Positions 25,617 to 34,442 of a DNA stretch of 64,000 nt are shown one piece after another. The notes under the pieces are model-generated. The model searched no databases, was not told the DNA's origin, and was given only the letters and a program-made list of their open reading frames with translations. The first letter of the stretch is position 1, and the number at the start of each line of letters is the position of its first letter. Source of the DNA: Flexibacter flexilis DSM 6793. Lineage in GTDB: Bacteria; Bacteroidota; Bacteroidia; Cytophagales; Flexibacteraceae. Both the position numbers and the translations under genes were made by a program. The DNA lies in NCBI RefSeq assembly GCF_900112255.1, contig NZ_FOLE01000007.1, positions 186,001 through 250,000 of the forward strand. The letters are read 5' to 3'.

Positions 25617-28532
25617 TTGAAACGCACACTTATTGTTATTTGTACCTTATTATTGTTTTATTGTCTGACAGAACGACACACTTTTGCCCAAACACTTACA
25701 TTCAAGCATTATAACCGAGCCTCTGGGCTTTCCAGCGACTATATCTTTAATATTTATCAAGACAGCAAAGGTTATATTTGGTTTGCAACTGACAACGGCG
25801 TATCTCGTTATAATGGACAATATTTTGACCGATACAGCACCAACGAAGGCTTATCGGCCAACTTAGTATATCATGTTTTGGAAGACAACGCAGGGCAAAT
25901 TTGGTTTGGAACATATGAGGGCGGAGCAAGCATTTTGAAAGACGGGAAGATTGCTCAATACACGCGTAAAAATAGCCCACAATGCAACATAACGATTATG
26001 AATATTGCTCAAGACAATCTAGGCAATATTTACCTAAATGGGGACTCTGGAGTGGCCATCTTGCAAACAAATCACCAATGGCTTCGTATCAAAAATGGTA
26101 GCACCACACATAATTCAACCTTACTTAATACTAGCCAACAACAACCCGTACTTGCATCATTGGGCAACGACCTATACGCAATTTATCTTCTTGACAACCA
26201 AAAATATCATATCAAACAGATTTCTAAGCCATCCCACGGAAGCTTTAGCAGTGCCCAATTTTATGCCATATCCCCAAATGAATACTGGGTTCGTTGCCAC
26301 AGTGGCCTGAAAAAAATTAAACTTGTGGGCGATTCATTACAAGTAAAATCAATCTCCAATGAGTGGCTTACAGGGATTGCCATTTTGCCAGACAAATCCA
26401 TTATCACTAGCCCAAATTTGAGCGGAACGCTTCATCATTACAGCCCCGACGGAAAACTGCTGCGCGATTGGAACACAAACTACACACTATCGGCCATCTG
26501 TAGCGACTACGAGGGCAATATCTGGCTTGGGACTTTTGGTAAAGGTGTACTCAAAGTATCTGCGCAACATTTTTTGAATCAACCCGCCGACCAACTCCCG
26601 ATACAAACCATTTGGCAAGATGCCCAGAAGCGTGTTTGGGTTGGTTCGCAAACCAATTTCTGGTTGATGAAAGACACAGCAGTGGCTTGGTATAGCCGCA
26701 ACTCTGACTACTTTCATATTCGCGGCTTCGCACAAAACGCAGATAATCAATACTTTTATGGGACACTAAGCCAAATGTATGGCGGCATTCCTTTTGAGCG
26801 AATGCACGACGACAACTTGGCCATTCCACACCAACGCATAAGCTCTGGCATGTCGGATATATTGCGCCACCCAAACGGCGATATTTGGGTAAGTACTTAC
26901 GGGTCAGGTATTTCTATTTTTGATAAAAACGGAAATAAAAAACAAGTAATTGAACGAAGTAACGGTTTGGTTAGCAATATGATAGAAGGCATGGAGGTTT
27001 GCAGAAACGGAACGGTTTGGGCTTATTCGCGCACCGATGGTTTAAGCAAAATTCAGGGAAACAAGATTGAAAATTTTACTTCCAAAAACGGACTACCTGC
27101 CAACGATGTGGGTTGCGTGTATGGCGATTCTACTACGCACAATTGGGTTTGGATAGGAACGAGCAAAGGAATTATCAAACTTAGCCCCGAAGGAAAAGTA
27201 CAAAAAATAAAGCCCAACAATTTTGAACCAGAAGGCCGCATCATCAACATTTTTACAGACAAATACGGGCAACTCTTTTTCCTTTCCGAACACAGACTTT
27301 ACAAGTGGGAGCAAGGTCAAATCCGCAAAGCAGGTTCGTTTTTACTTTTACCAAAATCAAATATTAGTATCAATACCGCCCACTACGACCCACAGCACAA
27401 CTGGCTATACATTGGCTCAACGGAAGGGCTATATATTTTGTCTTTGGATAATTTTAAATTCAATAACATTCCTCCAAAAGTCTGTATTGAGTCTTTGCAG
27501 GCCAACGAACTGGTTTTTAAAAATCCTAAAAGCACCATCGAACTCAAACATTATCAGCACAATATCAAAATCAATTACGCGGCATTGAGCTTCATAGACG
27601 AGGCGCAAATCCGTTATCGCTACATTTTAAGTTCCGAAGAGCAACCCGACAACGACACAGTTTACACCCAAAACCACAGCATCGAGTTAAGGTCTTTGGC
27701 TTGGGGAAAATACACTTTTTGGGTAGAAGCCATAAACCCCGACGGCGTGGCCTCCGCGCCTAAAGCATTGGTTAAGTTTCGGATACAACCGCCCATTTGG
27801 GCTACATGGTGGTTTCGGTTAATTATCAGCCTGATTTTGGTGGGCATTGTTGGCGGCGTGGTACGCTATTTTTCTAACCGAAAATTAAAGAAAAAATTGG
27901 CGGCTTTAGAGCTGCAACATCGCCTACAAATCGAACGCGAACGCATTTCGCGCGACCTGCACGACAACGTAGGTTCGCAGCTCACCTACATTATTTCAAG
28001 TTTGGATTTGAGCAACCGCAGACCCGACGCAGACATTACGCCCAAAGAAAAACAACGCCTTTCGTCGCTGGCGCAATCGGCTCGCCAAACCATGAGCAAT
28101 TTGCGGGAAGCCATCTGGATTTTACAAAAAGATGCCACCAGTATCGAAGAGTTTACCAACAAGCTCCAACGCTATGTGCAACAACAAATTAGCACACAAC
28201 CACAACTTTCGGCACGCTTTGAATTTGAAATACAAAATTGTCCTGATTTGAGTCCCGTGCAAGCCTTACATTTGTTCCGAATAGGGCAGGAGGCCGTAAA
28301 CAATGCCGTGAAATATGCGGAAGCAACCTTGCTAACCATTCGTTTGGAGCGGGAAGGAAATATACTTTGGTTTAGCATTACCGACAACGGAAAAGGCTTG
28401 CCCGAAGATACTAACCCCGAAGGTTATGGGCTACGCAATATGCGCCAACGCGCCCAAGAAATGAACGGACGTTGCGTGATTCGCAACAACGAAAACGACG
28501 GTACGCTCGTACAAGTAAGTGTACCCCTATAA
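25617..28532 (+). CDS. periplasmic-propeller sensor histidine kinase (LytS/NarX-type kinase core)
   Basis: The 971-residue protein starts with TTG; no in-frame ATG lies near and the signal peptide begins at once. Order: signal peptide (to about 24); two-component-regulator propeller repeats (SKGYIWFATDNGVSRYNG, GQIWFGTYEGG, GNIWLGTFGKG and more) to about 620; a Y_Y_Y domain; one membrane helix near 725-745; HisKA_3 dimerisation region with phospho-His782 (ISRDLHDNVGSQL); and a HATPase domain with N box QEAVNNAVKYAEA and G box GLPEDTNPEGYGLRNM. It senses something outside the inner membrane, likely a polymer breakdown product, and phosphorylates a LuxR-type regulator. No response regulator is next to it, so the partner is elsewhere. 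Confidence 0.92.
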   Translation: MKRTLIVICTLLLFYCLTERHTFAQTLTFKHYNRASGLSSDYIFNIYQDSKGYIWFATDNGVSRYNGQYFDRYSTNEGLSANLVYHVLEDNAGQIWFGTYEGGASILKDGKIAQYTRKNSPQCNITIMNIAQDNLGNIYLNGDSGVAILQTNHQWLRIKNGSTTHNSTLLNTSQQQPVLASLGNDLYAIYLLDNQKYHIKQISKPSHGSFSSAQFYAISPNEYWVRCHSGLKKIKLVGDSLQVKSISNEWLTGIAILPDKSIITSPNLSGTLHHYSPDGKLLRDWNTNYTLSAICSDYEGNIWLGTFGKGVLKVSAQHFLNQPADQLPIQTIWQDAQKRVWVGSQTNFWLMKDTAVAWYSRNSDYFHIRGFAQNADNQYFYGTLSQMYGGIPFERMHDDNLAIPHQRISSGMSDILRHPNGDIWVSTYGSGISIFDKNGNKKQVIERSNGLVSNMIEGMEVCRNGTVWAYSRTDGLSKIQGNKIENFTSKNGLPANDVGCVYGDSTTHNWVWIGTSKGIIKLSPEGKVQKIKPNNFEPEGRIINIFTDKYGQLFFLSEHRLYKWEQGQIRKAGSFLLLPKSNISINTAHYDPQHNWLYIGSTEGLYILSLDNFKFNNIPPKVCIESLQANELVFKNPKSTIELKHYQHNIKINYAALSFIDEAQIRYRYILSSEEQPDNDTVYTQNHSIELRSLAWGKYTFWVEAINPDGVASAPKALVKFRIQPPIWATWWFRLIISLILVGIVGGVVRYFSNRKLKKKLAALELQHRLQIERERISRDLHDNVGSQLTYIISSLDLSNRRPDADITPKEKQRLSSLAQSARQTMSNLREAIWILQKDATSIEEFTNKLQRYVQQQISTQPQLSARFEFEIQNCPDLSPVQALHLFRIGQEAVNNAVKYAEATLLTIRLEREGNILWFSITDNGKGLPEDTNPEGYGLRNMRQRAQEMNGRCVIRNNENDGTLVQVSVPL

Positions 28533-28535
28533 AAA

Positions 28536-28573
28536 CTTTGAGCGGTGTGTACACTGTACACTACCGCTCAAAG
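28536..28573. terminator. long near-perfect inverted repeat between the kinase and the DUF2798 gene
   Basis: CTTTGAGCGGTGTGTAC (28536-28552) pairs with GTACAC-T-ACCGCTCAAAG (28556-28573) over 17 bases with one bulge and a three-base loop. On the minus strand the stem is followed by TTTTT, so it can end the minus genes; on the plus side it sits four bases after the kinase stop with a weak tail. Probably a shared terminator for convergent transcripts. Confidence 0.75.
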
Positions 28574-28772
28574 ATCTTTCAACCAGCTATGGAAAAGAAA
28601 CGCGACTAAATATTAGTGTTTGTTTCTGTTACAAAAGTATAGCATAACGCCACGCTGGCAAAGTACTATTCGACCAACCTATTTGATTCTTCGACAAACA
28701 AGACTATTTCTTGTACAAACAGGAATATAAAGCCTCCCTTTTATGCAAGAAAAGGCTTTTTTGTCCTATAAA

Positions 28773-29015
28773 TTAGCCCCGATTACTCGCAGATTCTTTT
28801 TTCATTACCATTTCTGTAAGGCGCAAAGCCTGCGGAATAATCAGAAATGCCGCCACATACGCAATTGGCAACATGGTAGTCCAAACGCCAAAAAATTTGC
28901 TTACCCAACCGTCCACAAAACCATAATTGCGGCCAATACCCACCAAAGCCATAATAAACGTCATTGGTACAACCACGAAAAATGTACTCACATATCTGAA
29001 GTATTTGCGATTCAT
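28773..29015 (-). CDS. DUF2798-family small membrane protein
   Basis: The 80-residue product has two membrane helices (about 8-28 and 45-63) and matches the small DUF2798 family in size and pattern (VVVPMTFIMALVGIG ... WTTMLPIAYVAAFLIIPQAL). Its function is not known. It is the last gene of the iron locus, about 200 bases after the PepSY gene, so co-regulation is possible but not shown. A basic N-terminus and serine-rich C-terminal tail (KKESASNRG) face the cytoplasm or periplasm. Confidence 0.75.
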   Translation of the reverse strand: MNRKYFRYVSTFFVVVPMTFIMALVGIGRNYGFVDGWVSKFFGVWTTMLPIAYVAAFLIIPQALRLTEMVMKKESASNRG

Positions 29016-29214
29016 AGCGATTTTATATTATTGATTTTAAGACAATTAACTTATTTACACTGGCCTTTCCATCCAAAGCCTGTATTATATGTTTCGATAA
29101 AAAATTAATTTCTACATTAATTCAATATCTACATTTTACCAACAAGAATTGTTCAATTTTAATCATACAAATATCACAGGTTTTCACTTTTTATTGTCGT
29201 GCAATCCACAAGAT

Positions 29215-30375
29215 TTACTTTTTCTTGGATTTATTGGCGCGCGCCCACCAAATCATGAAACCCGTAAGCGGCAAAGATGCACATATCGCACTGGCTACGA
29301 AAGCCAAGATTTTGCCCCAAATCCCCAGAATCGCCCCAACGTGAATATCATAATTGGCCGTTACGAGCTTTTCCCCAAAGTTTTTGTCTTCGTGGCGGCG
29401 TTCTTTGAGCAATTTGCCTGTGTAACGGTCGTATTCCAACGAATGACTGTGATAATAAAGTCCGTCTTTTTGCTGCACATAAACCCCAATGACAGAAGCG
29501 GTGTCTTCGGGAGCTGCTGGCCGAATCTGGAAACCATTGGCCGTGGCGTGGCGTGTACGCGTTGTTTGAGCAGCAATATCTAAAGCATTGACGGCAGTCG
29601 TGGCAGGGTTAAATACGGATTTGGCTGGTGTAAAATCTGGCGGCGTAACCGACAGCGATGCCACCACATACACCAGCATTTGCACCCACTGAAACGCCCA
29701 AACCAAGCCCGTTACGGCCAAAATCGTAGCGATAGAACCCGCATAAAAACCTAACACGTTGTGCAAATCGTAGTTTTTGCGTCGCCATTGGGTCGTATTT
29801 TTCCACTGAAAACCCAAACGTTGTTTGCGTGCCGCTTTATTTTTTGGCCACCAAAGCACCAAACCCGACAGCAGCAACACCACAAACGCAAGTGTTGCGT
29901 AGCCTACAATGGGTTGCCCATAGCGCGTTTCGAGCAACAAACTCCAATGCAACATTTTAACCACATGAAAAAAGTCTGTTTCCTCGTCATAAATCCGCAA
30001 AATCTGGCCTGTATAGGGATTTACATAAATGGCTTTGTAATAAATAATATGGCTGAAATATGTAACGGCCTCTTCGTCTTCTTTGAAGGTATAAAACACC
30101 CAACTTTTGTCGGGGGCGTTGTAAATATTAACCCAAGAAAGTTGCTCTTCTTTGCCAATTTTTTGTTGTGTATTTTCCCACAAAATACTGGTAGGCAACA
30201 TTTTGCCTTCGGGCTGAACGTACATCACGTCTTTGCGCTGCGCGTTGGTTATCTCTTCGCTAAAAGCAAAAATACAACCCGTGATAGCCACCACAAACAC
30301 AATAAGGCCAGAGGCCAGCCCCAACCACAAATGAACCTTTCCTACGATTTTTTTAAACGTGCTTTTATTTTTCAT
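29215..30375 (-). CDS. PepSY-associated transmembrane protein (iron-uptake-linked)
   Basis: From the ATG at 30375 (TTG at 30381 rejected) the product has 386 residues. Four helices: about 16-38, 138-160, 190-215 and 340-370, with a PepSY-like periplasmic part between. Typical motifs are KIVGKVHLWLGLASGL at the first helix, HWSLLL, and the second PepSY-type block ASVIGVYVQQKDGLYYHSHSL. Members near siderophore receptors (PiuB, FpvG-like) are thought to reduce ferric siderophores or help iron release in the periplasm; several histidines at helix ends could bind heme. It follows the TonB receptor with a terminator-like hairpin between. Confidence 0.88.
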   Translation of the reverse strand: MKNKSTFKKIVGKVHLWLGLASGLIVFVVAITGCIFAFSEEITNAQRKDVMYVQPEGKMLPTSILWENTQQKIGKEEQLSWVNIYNAPDKSWVFYTFKEDEEAVTYFSHIIYYKAIYVNPYTGQILRIYDEETDFFHVVKMLHWSLLLETRYGQPIVGYATLAFVVLLLSGLVLWWPKNKAARKQRLGFQWKNTTQWRRKNYDLHNVLGFYAGSIATILAVTGLVWAFQWVQMLVYVVASLSVTPPDFTPAKSVFNPATTAVNALDIAAQTTRTRHATANGFQIRPAAPEDTASVIGVYVQQKDGLYYHSHSLEYDRYTGKLLKERRHEDKNFGEKLVTANYDIHVGAILGIWGKILAFVASAICASLPLTGFMIWWARANKSKKK

Positions 30376-30393
30376 AAACAATTGAAAAACAGA

Positions 30394-30440
30394 AAATTGT
30401 CCCTTGTGCTACTGTTGCCAGCAAGCCAAAGGGACAATTT
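30394..30440 (-). terminator. stem-loop after the TonB receptor gene
   Basis: AAATTGTCCCTT (30394-30405) pairs with AAGGGACAATTT (30429-30440); on the minus strand the stem runs into TTTTCTGTTTTTC. It may end most receptor transcripts and let some read through into the PepSY gene. Confidence 0.8.
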
Positions 30441-30466
30441 ATGGTAAAAGATGATTTTAACTAAAA

Positions 30467-32842
30467 TTAAAACTTATAAGCAAGGCTCAAAGAGAAGCTA
30501 CGCAAGCGTTGCGGCGTAATGGTTGACCAACCCGAATAATATTTTTTGTTAGCCAAATTGTCGGCTTTGAGCGTAAGGCCGAAGCGGTCGGCGTTGTAGC
30601 TCACCGATGCGTTGAGTACCGTGTAGCTTGGCAAATTAAATGTTCCAATGTTAGAACGGTTGAGGGTTGCATACTTGCTGCCATAATTCCCGCCAAAGCC
30701 CAAACCAAAACCTTTCAGGCTGCCTGCGGGAACGGTATAACTTGCCCAAAAATTTGCCAAGTTTTCAGGGCCAGCACTTTCAGGGCGCATCCCAACGTAG
30801 CCGCCAGTTTCATTATCTTTGGTTGTTTCGGCTTCGTTGTGCGAGAAACCAGCCACCAAACTCAAGCCGTCAGCAGGGTTGGCCACAATGCTTGCTTCAA
30901 TGCCTTTGCTTTCTTGTTCAGCTCCTTGCGTTGCATTGTTCAGGTTGGCGGGATCGGTCATTACTTTGTTTTTTACCAAAATATTGTAATAACTCACCGT
31001 TGCCCAAACACGTTGTTGGTAAAGATTCGCTTTTACACCCGCTTCCCATTGATTGGCGTGCTCTGGGTCAAATTTTTTGAGACGTGGATTTGAGCCATCA
31101 ATATCCGAAACTGTTTGTGGCGACACGTTTGAAAAACCGTTCATGTAGTTCGCAAAAACAGACAATTGGTCTTTAATTGGCTGATAAACAATACCAAATT
31201 TTGGGGAAATGGCCGCTTGGTCGTCGTCGGAATTGTGTTTTTCTCCTTCAAAATAATCAAAACGAGCACTTACCATCGCCGAAAGCGCAGGCGTAATGTT
31301 CACCACATCAGCTGCATAAGCACTGTAAGTTTCTTGGTTTATTTCCGAGTTGGCATAGCCTGCCGCTTTCAATACTTCATCTGCTCCCGACTCAGTCAGG
31401 TTGCCTGTACTTGTGCCGCTATTGATATTCACGCTGCCCAACGGTCTCCAGCCTGTGCTATTGTCTTTCACTTGCAGGTGCATATAATCCAAACCCACTA
31501 CTACACGGTTACGCACATTGCCAAGCTGAAAATCGCCTAAGAAATTTTGCTGAATATTTGTCGCATTGGTTTGGCCATTTGCTTTAGAAATAGCACGTGT
31601 AAAATTATTGCCATCGCCCAAATCTCCTAGATACGAATAATATCCATTGGTTTGGGTATTGCTGCGAGAAAGAATACTTTGCGATGTCCATTGCTCCGAC
31701 AATTTATAATGTGCTTGCGCCTGAATGCTGTATGTCGGATTTTTGATAGATAAGTTGTTTGTAGTGAATGAGTTTTTGTAATTTTTCTCAAAAACATCCA
31801 TGCTGTTGTATTTGAGTGGCATGTTACGATTCAAAAACACCATTGGCGCATTGGCCGACTCTTTACTCAAAAGCTCCGTATTGATGTGAAATGTTAGTTT
31901 GTCCGAAGCCTTGTACGCGAATGAAGGTGCTACAAAAAACGATTTGGTAAAACCTGCATCTTGAAAACTGTTGGTGTAATGATACGCCGAATTGATGCGT
32001 AACAATGCTTTTTTAGCCGTGTCCAAAGGCGTATTGATGTCTGCCGTAAGGCGATTGAGGCCATAAGAACCTGTGATATAATTGATTTCGCCTCTGAAAT
32101 TGTCGGTTGGTTTTTTCGTAACCACATTAATCAAACCGCCATACGAAATAAGGCTACTTCCGTAAAGTGCTCCCGACGGGCCTTTTACCACTTCGATAGT
32201 TTCCACGTTGGCGGGATCAAGGCCGCCGTTGTTGATTGCTGCCACGCCATTGGTTAGGGTTGGCTGTACCGAAAAGCCGCGCATAGCATAATATTCTGCA
32301 CCGTCCGTACCGCGACCCGTTGACTCCCACAAACGCATCACGCCTGTTGCATTTTTAAGCGCGTCATTAAGATTAGTAATCACTTGGTCTTTCAGCAATT
32401 CATGTGAAATGCTGTTATACACTTGCGGGTTCTCAATGTTTTTGAGCGGCAACTTGGCAACTGTATTGCTGCTTTCGCGTGTAAACTTGTTGATTTTCTG
32501 TCCTTTAATCAAAATTTCGGAAAGTTGCTGCGCATTTTCGCTCAACACAATGGTAGGTAGCTCGACGGTTTGGCCAGCTTCTACGCTCACAGAAGTTTCT
32601 TTCGTATCTAGGCCAACAAATGAGGCTATGAGCGTATGCACACCCGCAGGTATATTCTTAATTTCAAACTGGCCTTTGCTGCCCACAATGGCACCATGTG
32701 CTGTGCCTTTGATGGCTACGTTCACGAATTGGGCGGCTTTGCCGTCGGTAGTTTGTACCGTTCCTTTGATGTTGCCTGTTTGTGCAATGGCGACGGAAGC
32801 GCACAACAACACAGACAAAATACTGAGTATGAGTTTGTTCAT
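30467..32842 (-). CDS. TonB-dependent siderophore receptor (FhuA/FoxA-like) with carboxypeptidase-D-like leader domain
   Basis: The 791-residue outer-membrane receptor starts with a signal peptide (to 20), then a CarboxypepD_reg-like Ig domain (GNIKGTVQTTDGKAAQFVNV, about 22-105), then the plug (about 120-245, with the TonB-dependent receptor signature VETIEVVKGPSGALYG and GGLINVVTKKP) and a 22-strand barrel ending in SLAYKF, the C-terminal aromatic typical of outer-membrane proteins. The siderophore-receptor subtype is indicated by VMRLWESTGRGTDGAEYYAMRGF. It probably imports a ferric siderophore with TonB-ExbBD energy. Two palindromic operators lie 58 and 94 bases upstream. Confidence 0.93.
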   Translation of the reverse strand: MNKLILSILSVLLCASVAIAQTGNIKGTVQTTDGKAAQFVNVAIKGTAHGAIVGSKGQFEIKNIPAGVHTLIASFVGLDTKETSVSVEAGQTVELPTIVLSENAQQLSEILIKGQKINKFTRESSNTVAKLPLKNIENPQVYNSISHELLKDQVITNLNDALKNATGVMRLWESTGRGTDGAEYYAMRGFSVQPTLTNGVAAINNGGLDPANVETIEVVKGPSGALYGSSLISYGGLINVVTKKPTDNFRGEINYITGSYGLNRLTADINTPLDTAKKALLRINSAYHYTNSFQDAGFTKSFFVAPSFAYKASDKLTFHINTELLSKESANAPMVFLNRNMPLKYNSMDVFEKNYKNSFTTNNLSIKNPTYSIQAQAHYKLSEQWTSQSILSRSNTQTNGYYSYLGDLGDGNNFTRAISKANGQTNATNIQQNFLGDFQLGNVRNRVVVGLDYMHLQVKDNSTGWRPLGSVNINSGTSTGNLTESGADEVLKAAGYANSEINQETYSAYAADVVNITPALSAMVSARFDYFEGEKHNSDDDQAAISPKFGIVYQPIKDQLSVFANYMNGFSNVSPQTVSDIDGSNPRLKKFDPEHANQWEAGVKANLYQQRVWATVSYYNILVKNKVMTDPANLNNATQGAEQESKGIEASIVANPADGLSLVAGFSHNEAETTKDNETGGYVGMRPESAGPENLANFWASYTVPAGSLKGFGLGFGGNYGSKYATLNRSNIGTFNLPSYTVLNASVSYNADRFGLTLKADNLANKKYYSGWSTITPQRLRSFSLSLAYKF

Positions 32843-32899
32843 AATAGAAATATTGATAGTTGGTAAAAGTAATTTCTCAAATCGGCTGCAATATTATTA

Positions 32900-32916
32900 T
32901 TTAGACTAAATCTAAA
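32900..32916. promoter_or_regulatory. palindromic operator 1 of the siderophore receptor
   Basis: TTTAGACTAAATCTAAA is a perfect TTTAGA-N5-TCTAAA inverted repeat. It lies within the likely promoter spacer, so a bound repressor would block RNA polymerase. The form fits a DtxR- or Fur-type metal repressor; which one is inference. Confidence 0.75.
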
Positions 32917-32935
32917 CAAGCAATTTGAAAAGTAT

Positions 32936-32952
32936 TTTAGAATTAGTCTAAA
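32936..32952. promoter_or_regulatory. palindromic operator 2 of the siderophore receptor
   Basis: TTTAGAATTAGTCTAAA repeats the TTTAGA-N5-TCTAAA pattern with a different centre, 36 bases from operator 1 centre to centre, just upstream of the likely -33 element. Confidence 0.75.
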
Positions 32953-33200
32953 TAAATACAAAGACTTAGGAAAATAATTTCAATATAAAAAATCAGGATT
33001 TTATATATAGCCGAAATGTTTGTTGTAACATACAACTCGTGTTTGTAAACAAAGCCTTGTTTGTAAACCATCGGTCATTATGAATAAAAGAAGACTTGAT
33101 TTTGCGGCTTGATTGGTAAAAATCAGGCTTAAAGGGGCATGACGAGGCTACGAGAGAATTTCCCCAAAACACAAAATACCCAAAAAAAGCCACGATTAAA

Positions 33201-34229
33201 TTAAGCCCAAACTTGCGTTCCTTCTGTGCAGTTTTTGCACATTTCAATTTCCGAACGTGAGCGCAAAAGCGTAGTTCTAAAACGTTGATAACCTTCTCCT
33301 TGCCAAATTTCTTTGAAAGATTGCTCCTGCACGCTACCCAAACGATGTTCGGCATCTTTGTCGAAACAGCAAGGCACAACCAACCCGTCCCAAGTGATGA
33401 CGCACGAATGCCACATTTTCCAACAATGATTGAGCAATTGGTTTTTGATGGAAAATGTCCCGTCCGTGTTGGCGCGGTAACGGCTGTATCGGTCTATGCT
33501 CGGAATCAGCGGCGAACCGTTTTCGTAGTCATAAATCTGCGCGGTTTTGAACCCAACGCTATCCACGCCCAATTCTTTGGCCAACTGCTTTACTTCGTCG
33601 ATTTGGTGCTCGTTGGGTTTTACTACCAAAAATTGAAAAACAATATAAGGTTTGGCGGATTTGAGTTCTTTTTTCCAACGAATAATATTGCGCGTTCCTT
33701 CCAACACTTTTTCCAGCTTCCCACCCACGCGGTACGATTGGTAAGTTTCTTGCGTAGTGCCATCGATGGAAATAATGAGGCGATCCAAACCCGATTCCAC
33801 GGTGCGGCGTGCGGCGGCATCAGTCAAAAAATGGCCGTTGGTGGAAGTGGCTGTATAAATTTTTTGGGCGGAAGCATAGCGCACCATTTCCAAAAAATCG
33901 GGGTGCAGATACGGTTCGCCCTGAAAATAAAAAGTCAGGTACAACAACTTATCTTTCAGTTGGTCAATGGTTTGCGTAAACAAATCTTTCGGCAACATTC
34001 CCGTTGGGCGCGAAAAAGACCGCAAGCCGCTGGGGCATTCGGGACAACGCAAATTGCAGGAAGTTGTTGGCTCAAAAGCAATGCTCACAGGCATTCCCCA
34101 GTGTACGGGCTTTTTGCGCCATTTGGCCACAAAATAACTTGCCAACACGCCCAACGCATTGGCGGCGCGTTTCCACGTAATCTTGGAAGCAACATTGAGG
34201 CCGTCTGCCCACGCTGGATTGATATTCAT
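33201..34229 (-). CDS. radical SAM/SPASM domain protein
   Basis: From the ATG at 34229 the product has 342 residues (a GTG at 34271 would add 14). The radical SAM cluster motif is CNLRCPEC (C-x3-C-x2-C) near residue 65, preceded by IAFEPTTS. The C-terminal SPASM-like part has further cysteines: NHCWKMWHSCVITWDG, VPCCFD and MCKNCTEG. Such proteins modify peptides, sugars or cofactors with radical chemistry; the small ITWDGLVVPCCFDKDAEHRLG block is common in the broad SPASM group that includes sugar and peptide enzymes. No precursor peptide or partner gene is adjacent, so the substrate is unknown. Confidence 0.88.
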   Translation of the reverse strand: MNINPAWADGLNVASKITWKRAANALGVLASYFVAKWRKKPVHWGMPVSIAFEPTTSCNLRCPECPSGLRSFSRPTGMLPKDLFTQTIDQLKDKLLYLTFYFQGEPYLHPDFLEMVRYASAQKIYTATSTNGHFLTDAAARRTVESGLDRLIISIDGTTQETYQSYRVGGKLEKVLEGTRNIIRWKKELKSAKPYIVFQFLVVKPNEHQIDEVKQLAKELGVDSVGFKTAQIYDYENGSPLIPSIDRYSRYRANTDGTFSIKNQLLNHCWKMWHSCVITWDGLVVPCCFDKDAEHRLGSVQEQSFKEIWQGEGYQRFRTTLLRSRSEIEMCKNCTEGTQVWA

Positions 34230-34442
34230 TGTTATTGCTGTTTCTGACTTTGATTGCTTTTTCCAAACCACCGAACCAACCCGTTCAGTTCCTGCCCCGA
34301 AGATACGGCCAAATATTTTTACAGAAAGTTTTTAACAAAAAACATCCGTCTTACGTTATTACAAAGCAGATACACATTATTCCCAAAAAATTGGGTAAGT
34401 ATCTGAACAGCAAATAATTCTTTACGAAAAAGATTGCAGATT

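Larger units (their letters stand above)
32843..33200. other. 358-base intergenic region upstream of the siderophore receptor
   Basis: It holds the receptor's control region: operators at 32900-32916 and 32936-32952 and a degenerate promoter (CTTG 32920-32917, 20 bases, TAATATTG 32896-32889) with the first operator inside the spacer. Further right are two direct copies of GTTTGTAAAC (33041-33050, 33059-33068). No coding frame is convincing. Confidence 0.7.

Noticed and set aside
32993-33379. 128-codon minus frame overlapping the radical SAM gene
   Set aside because: It shares the strand but another frame of the radical SAM gene, has a cysteine/lysine-rich random look and extends into the non-coding gap; the radical SAM frame has clear motifs.
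33285-34247. 320-codon plus-strand frame opposite the radical SAM gene
   Set aside because: Antisense shadow; the minus frame has the complete CxxxCxxC and SPASM cysteines.
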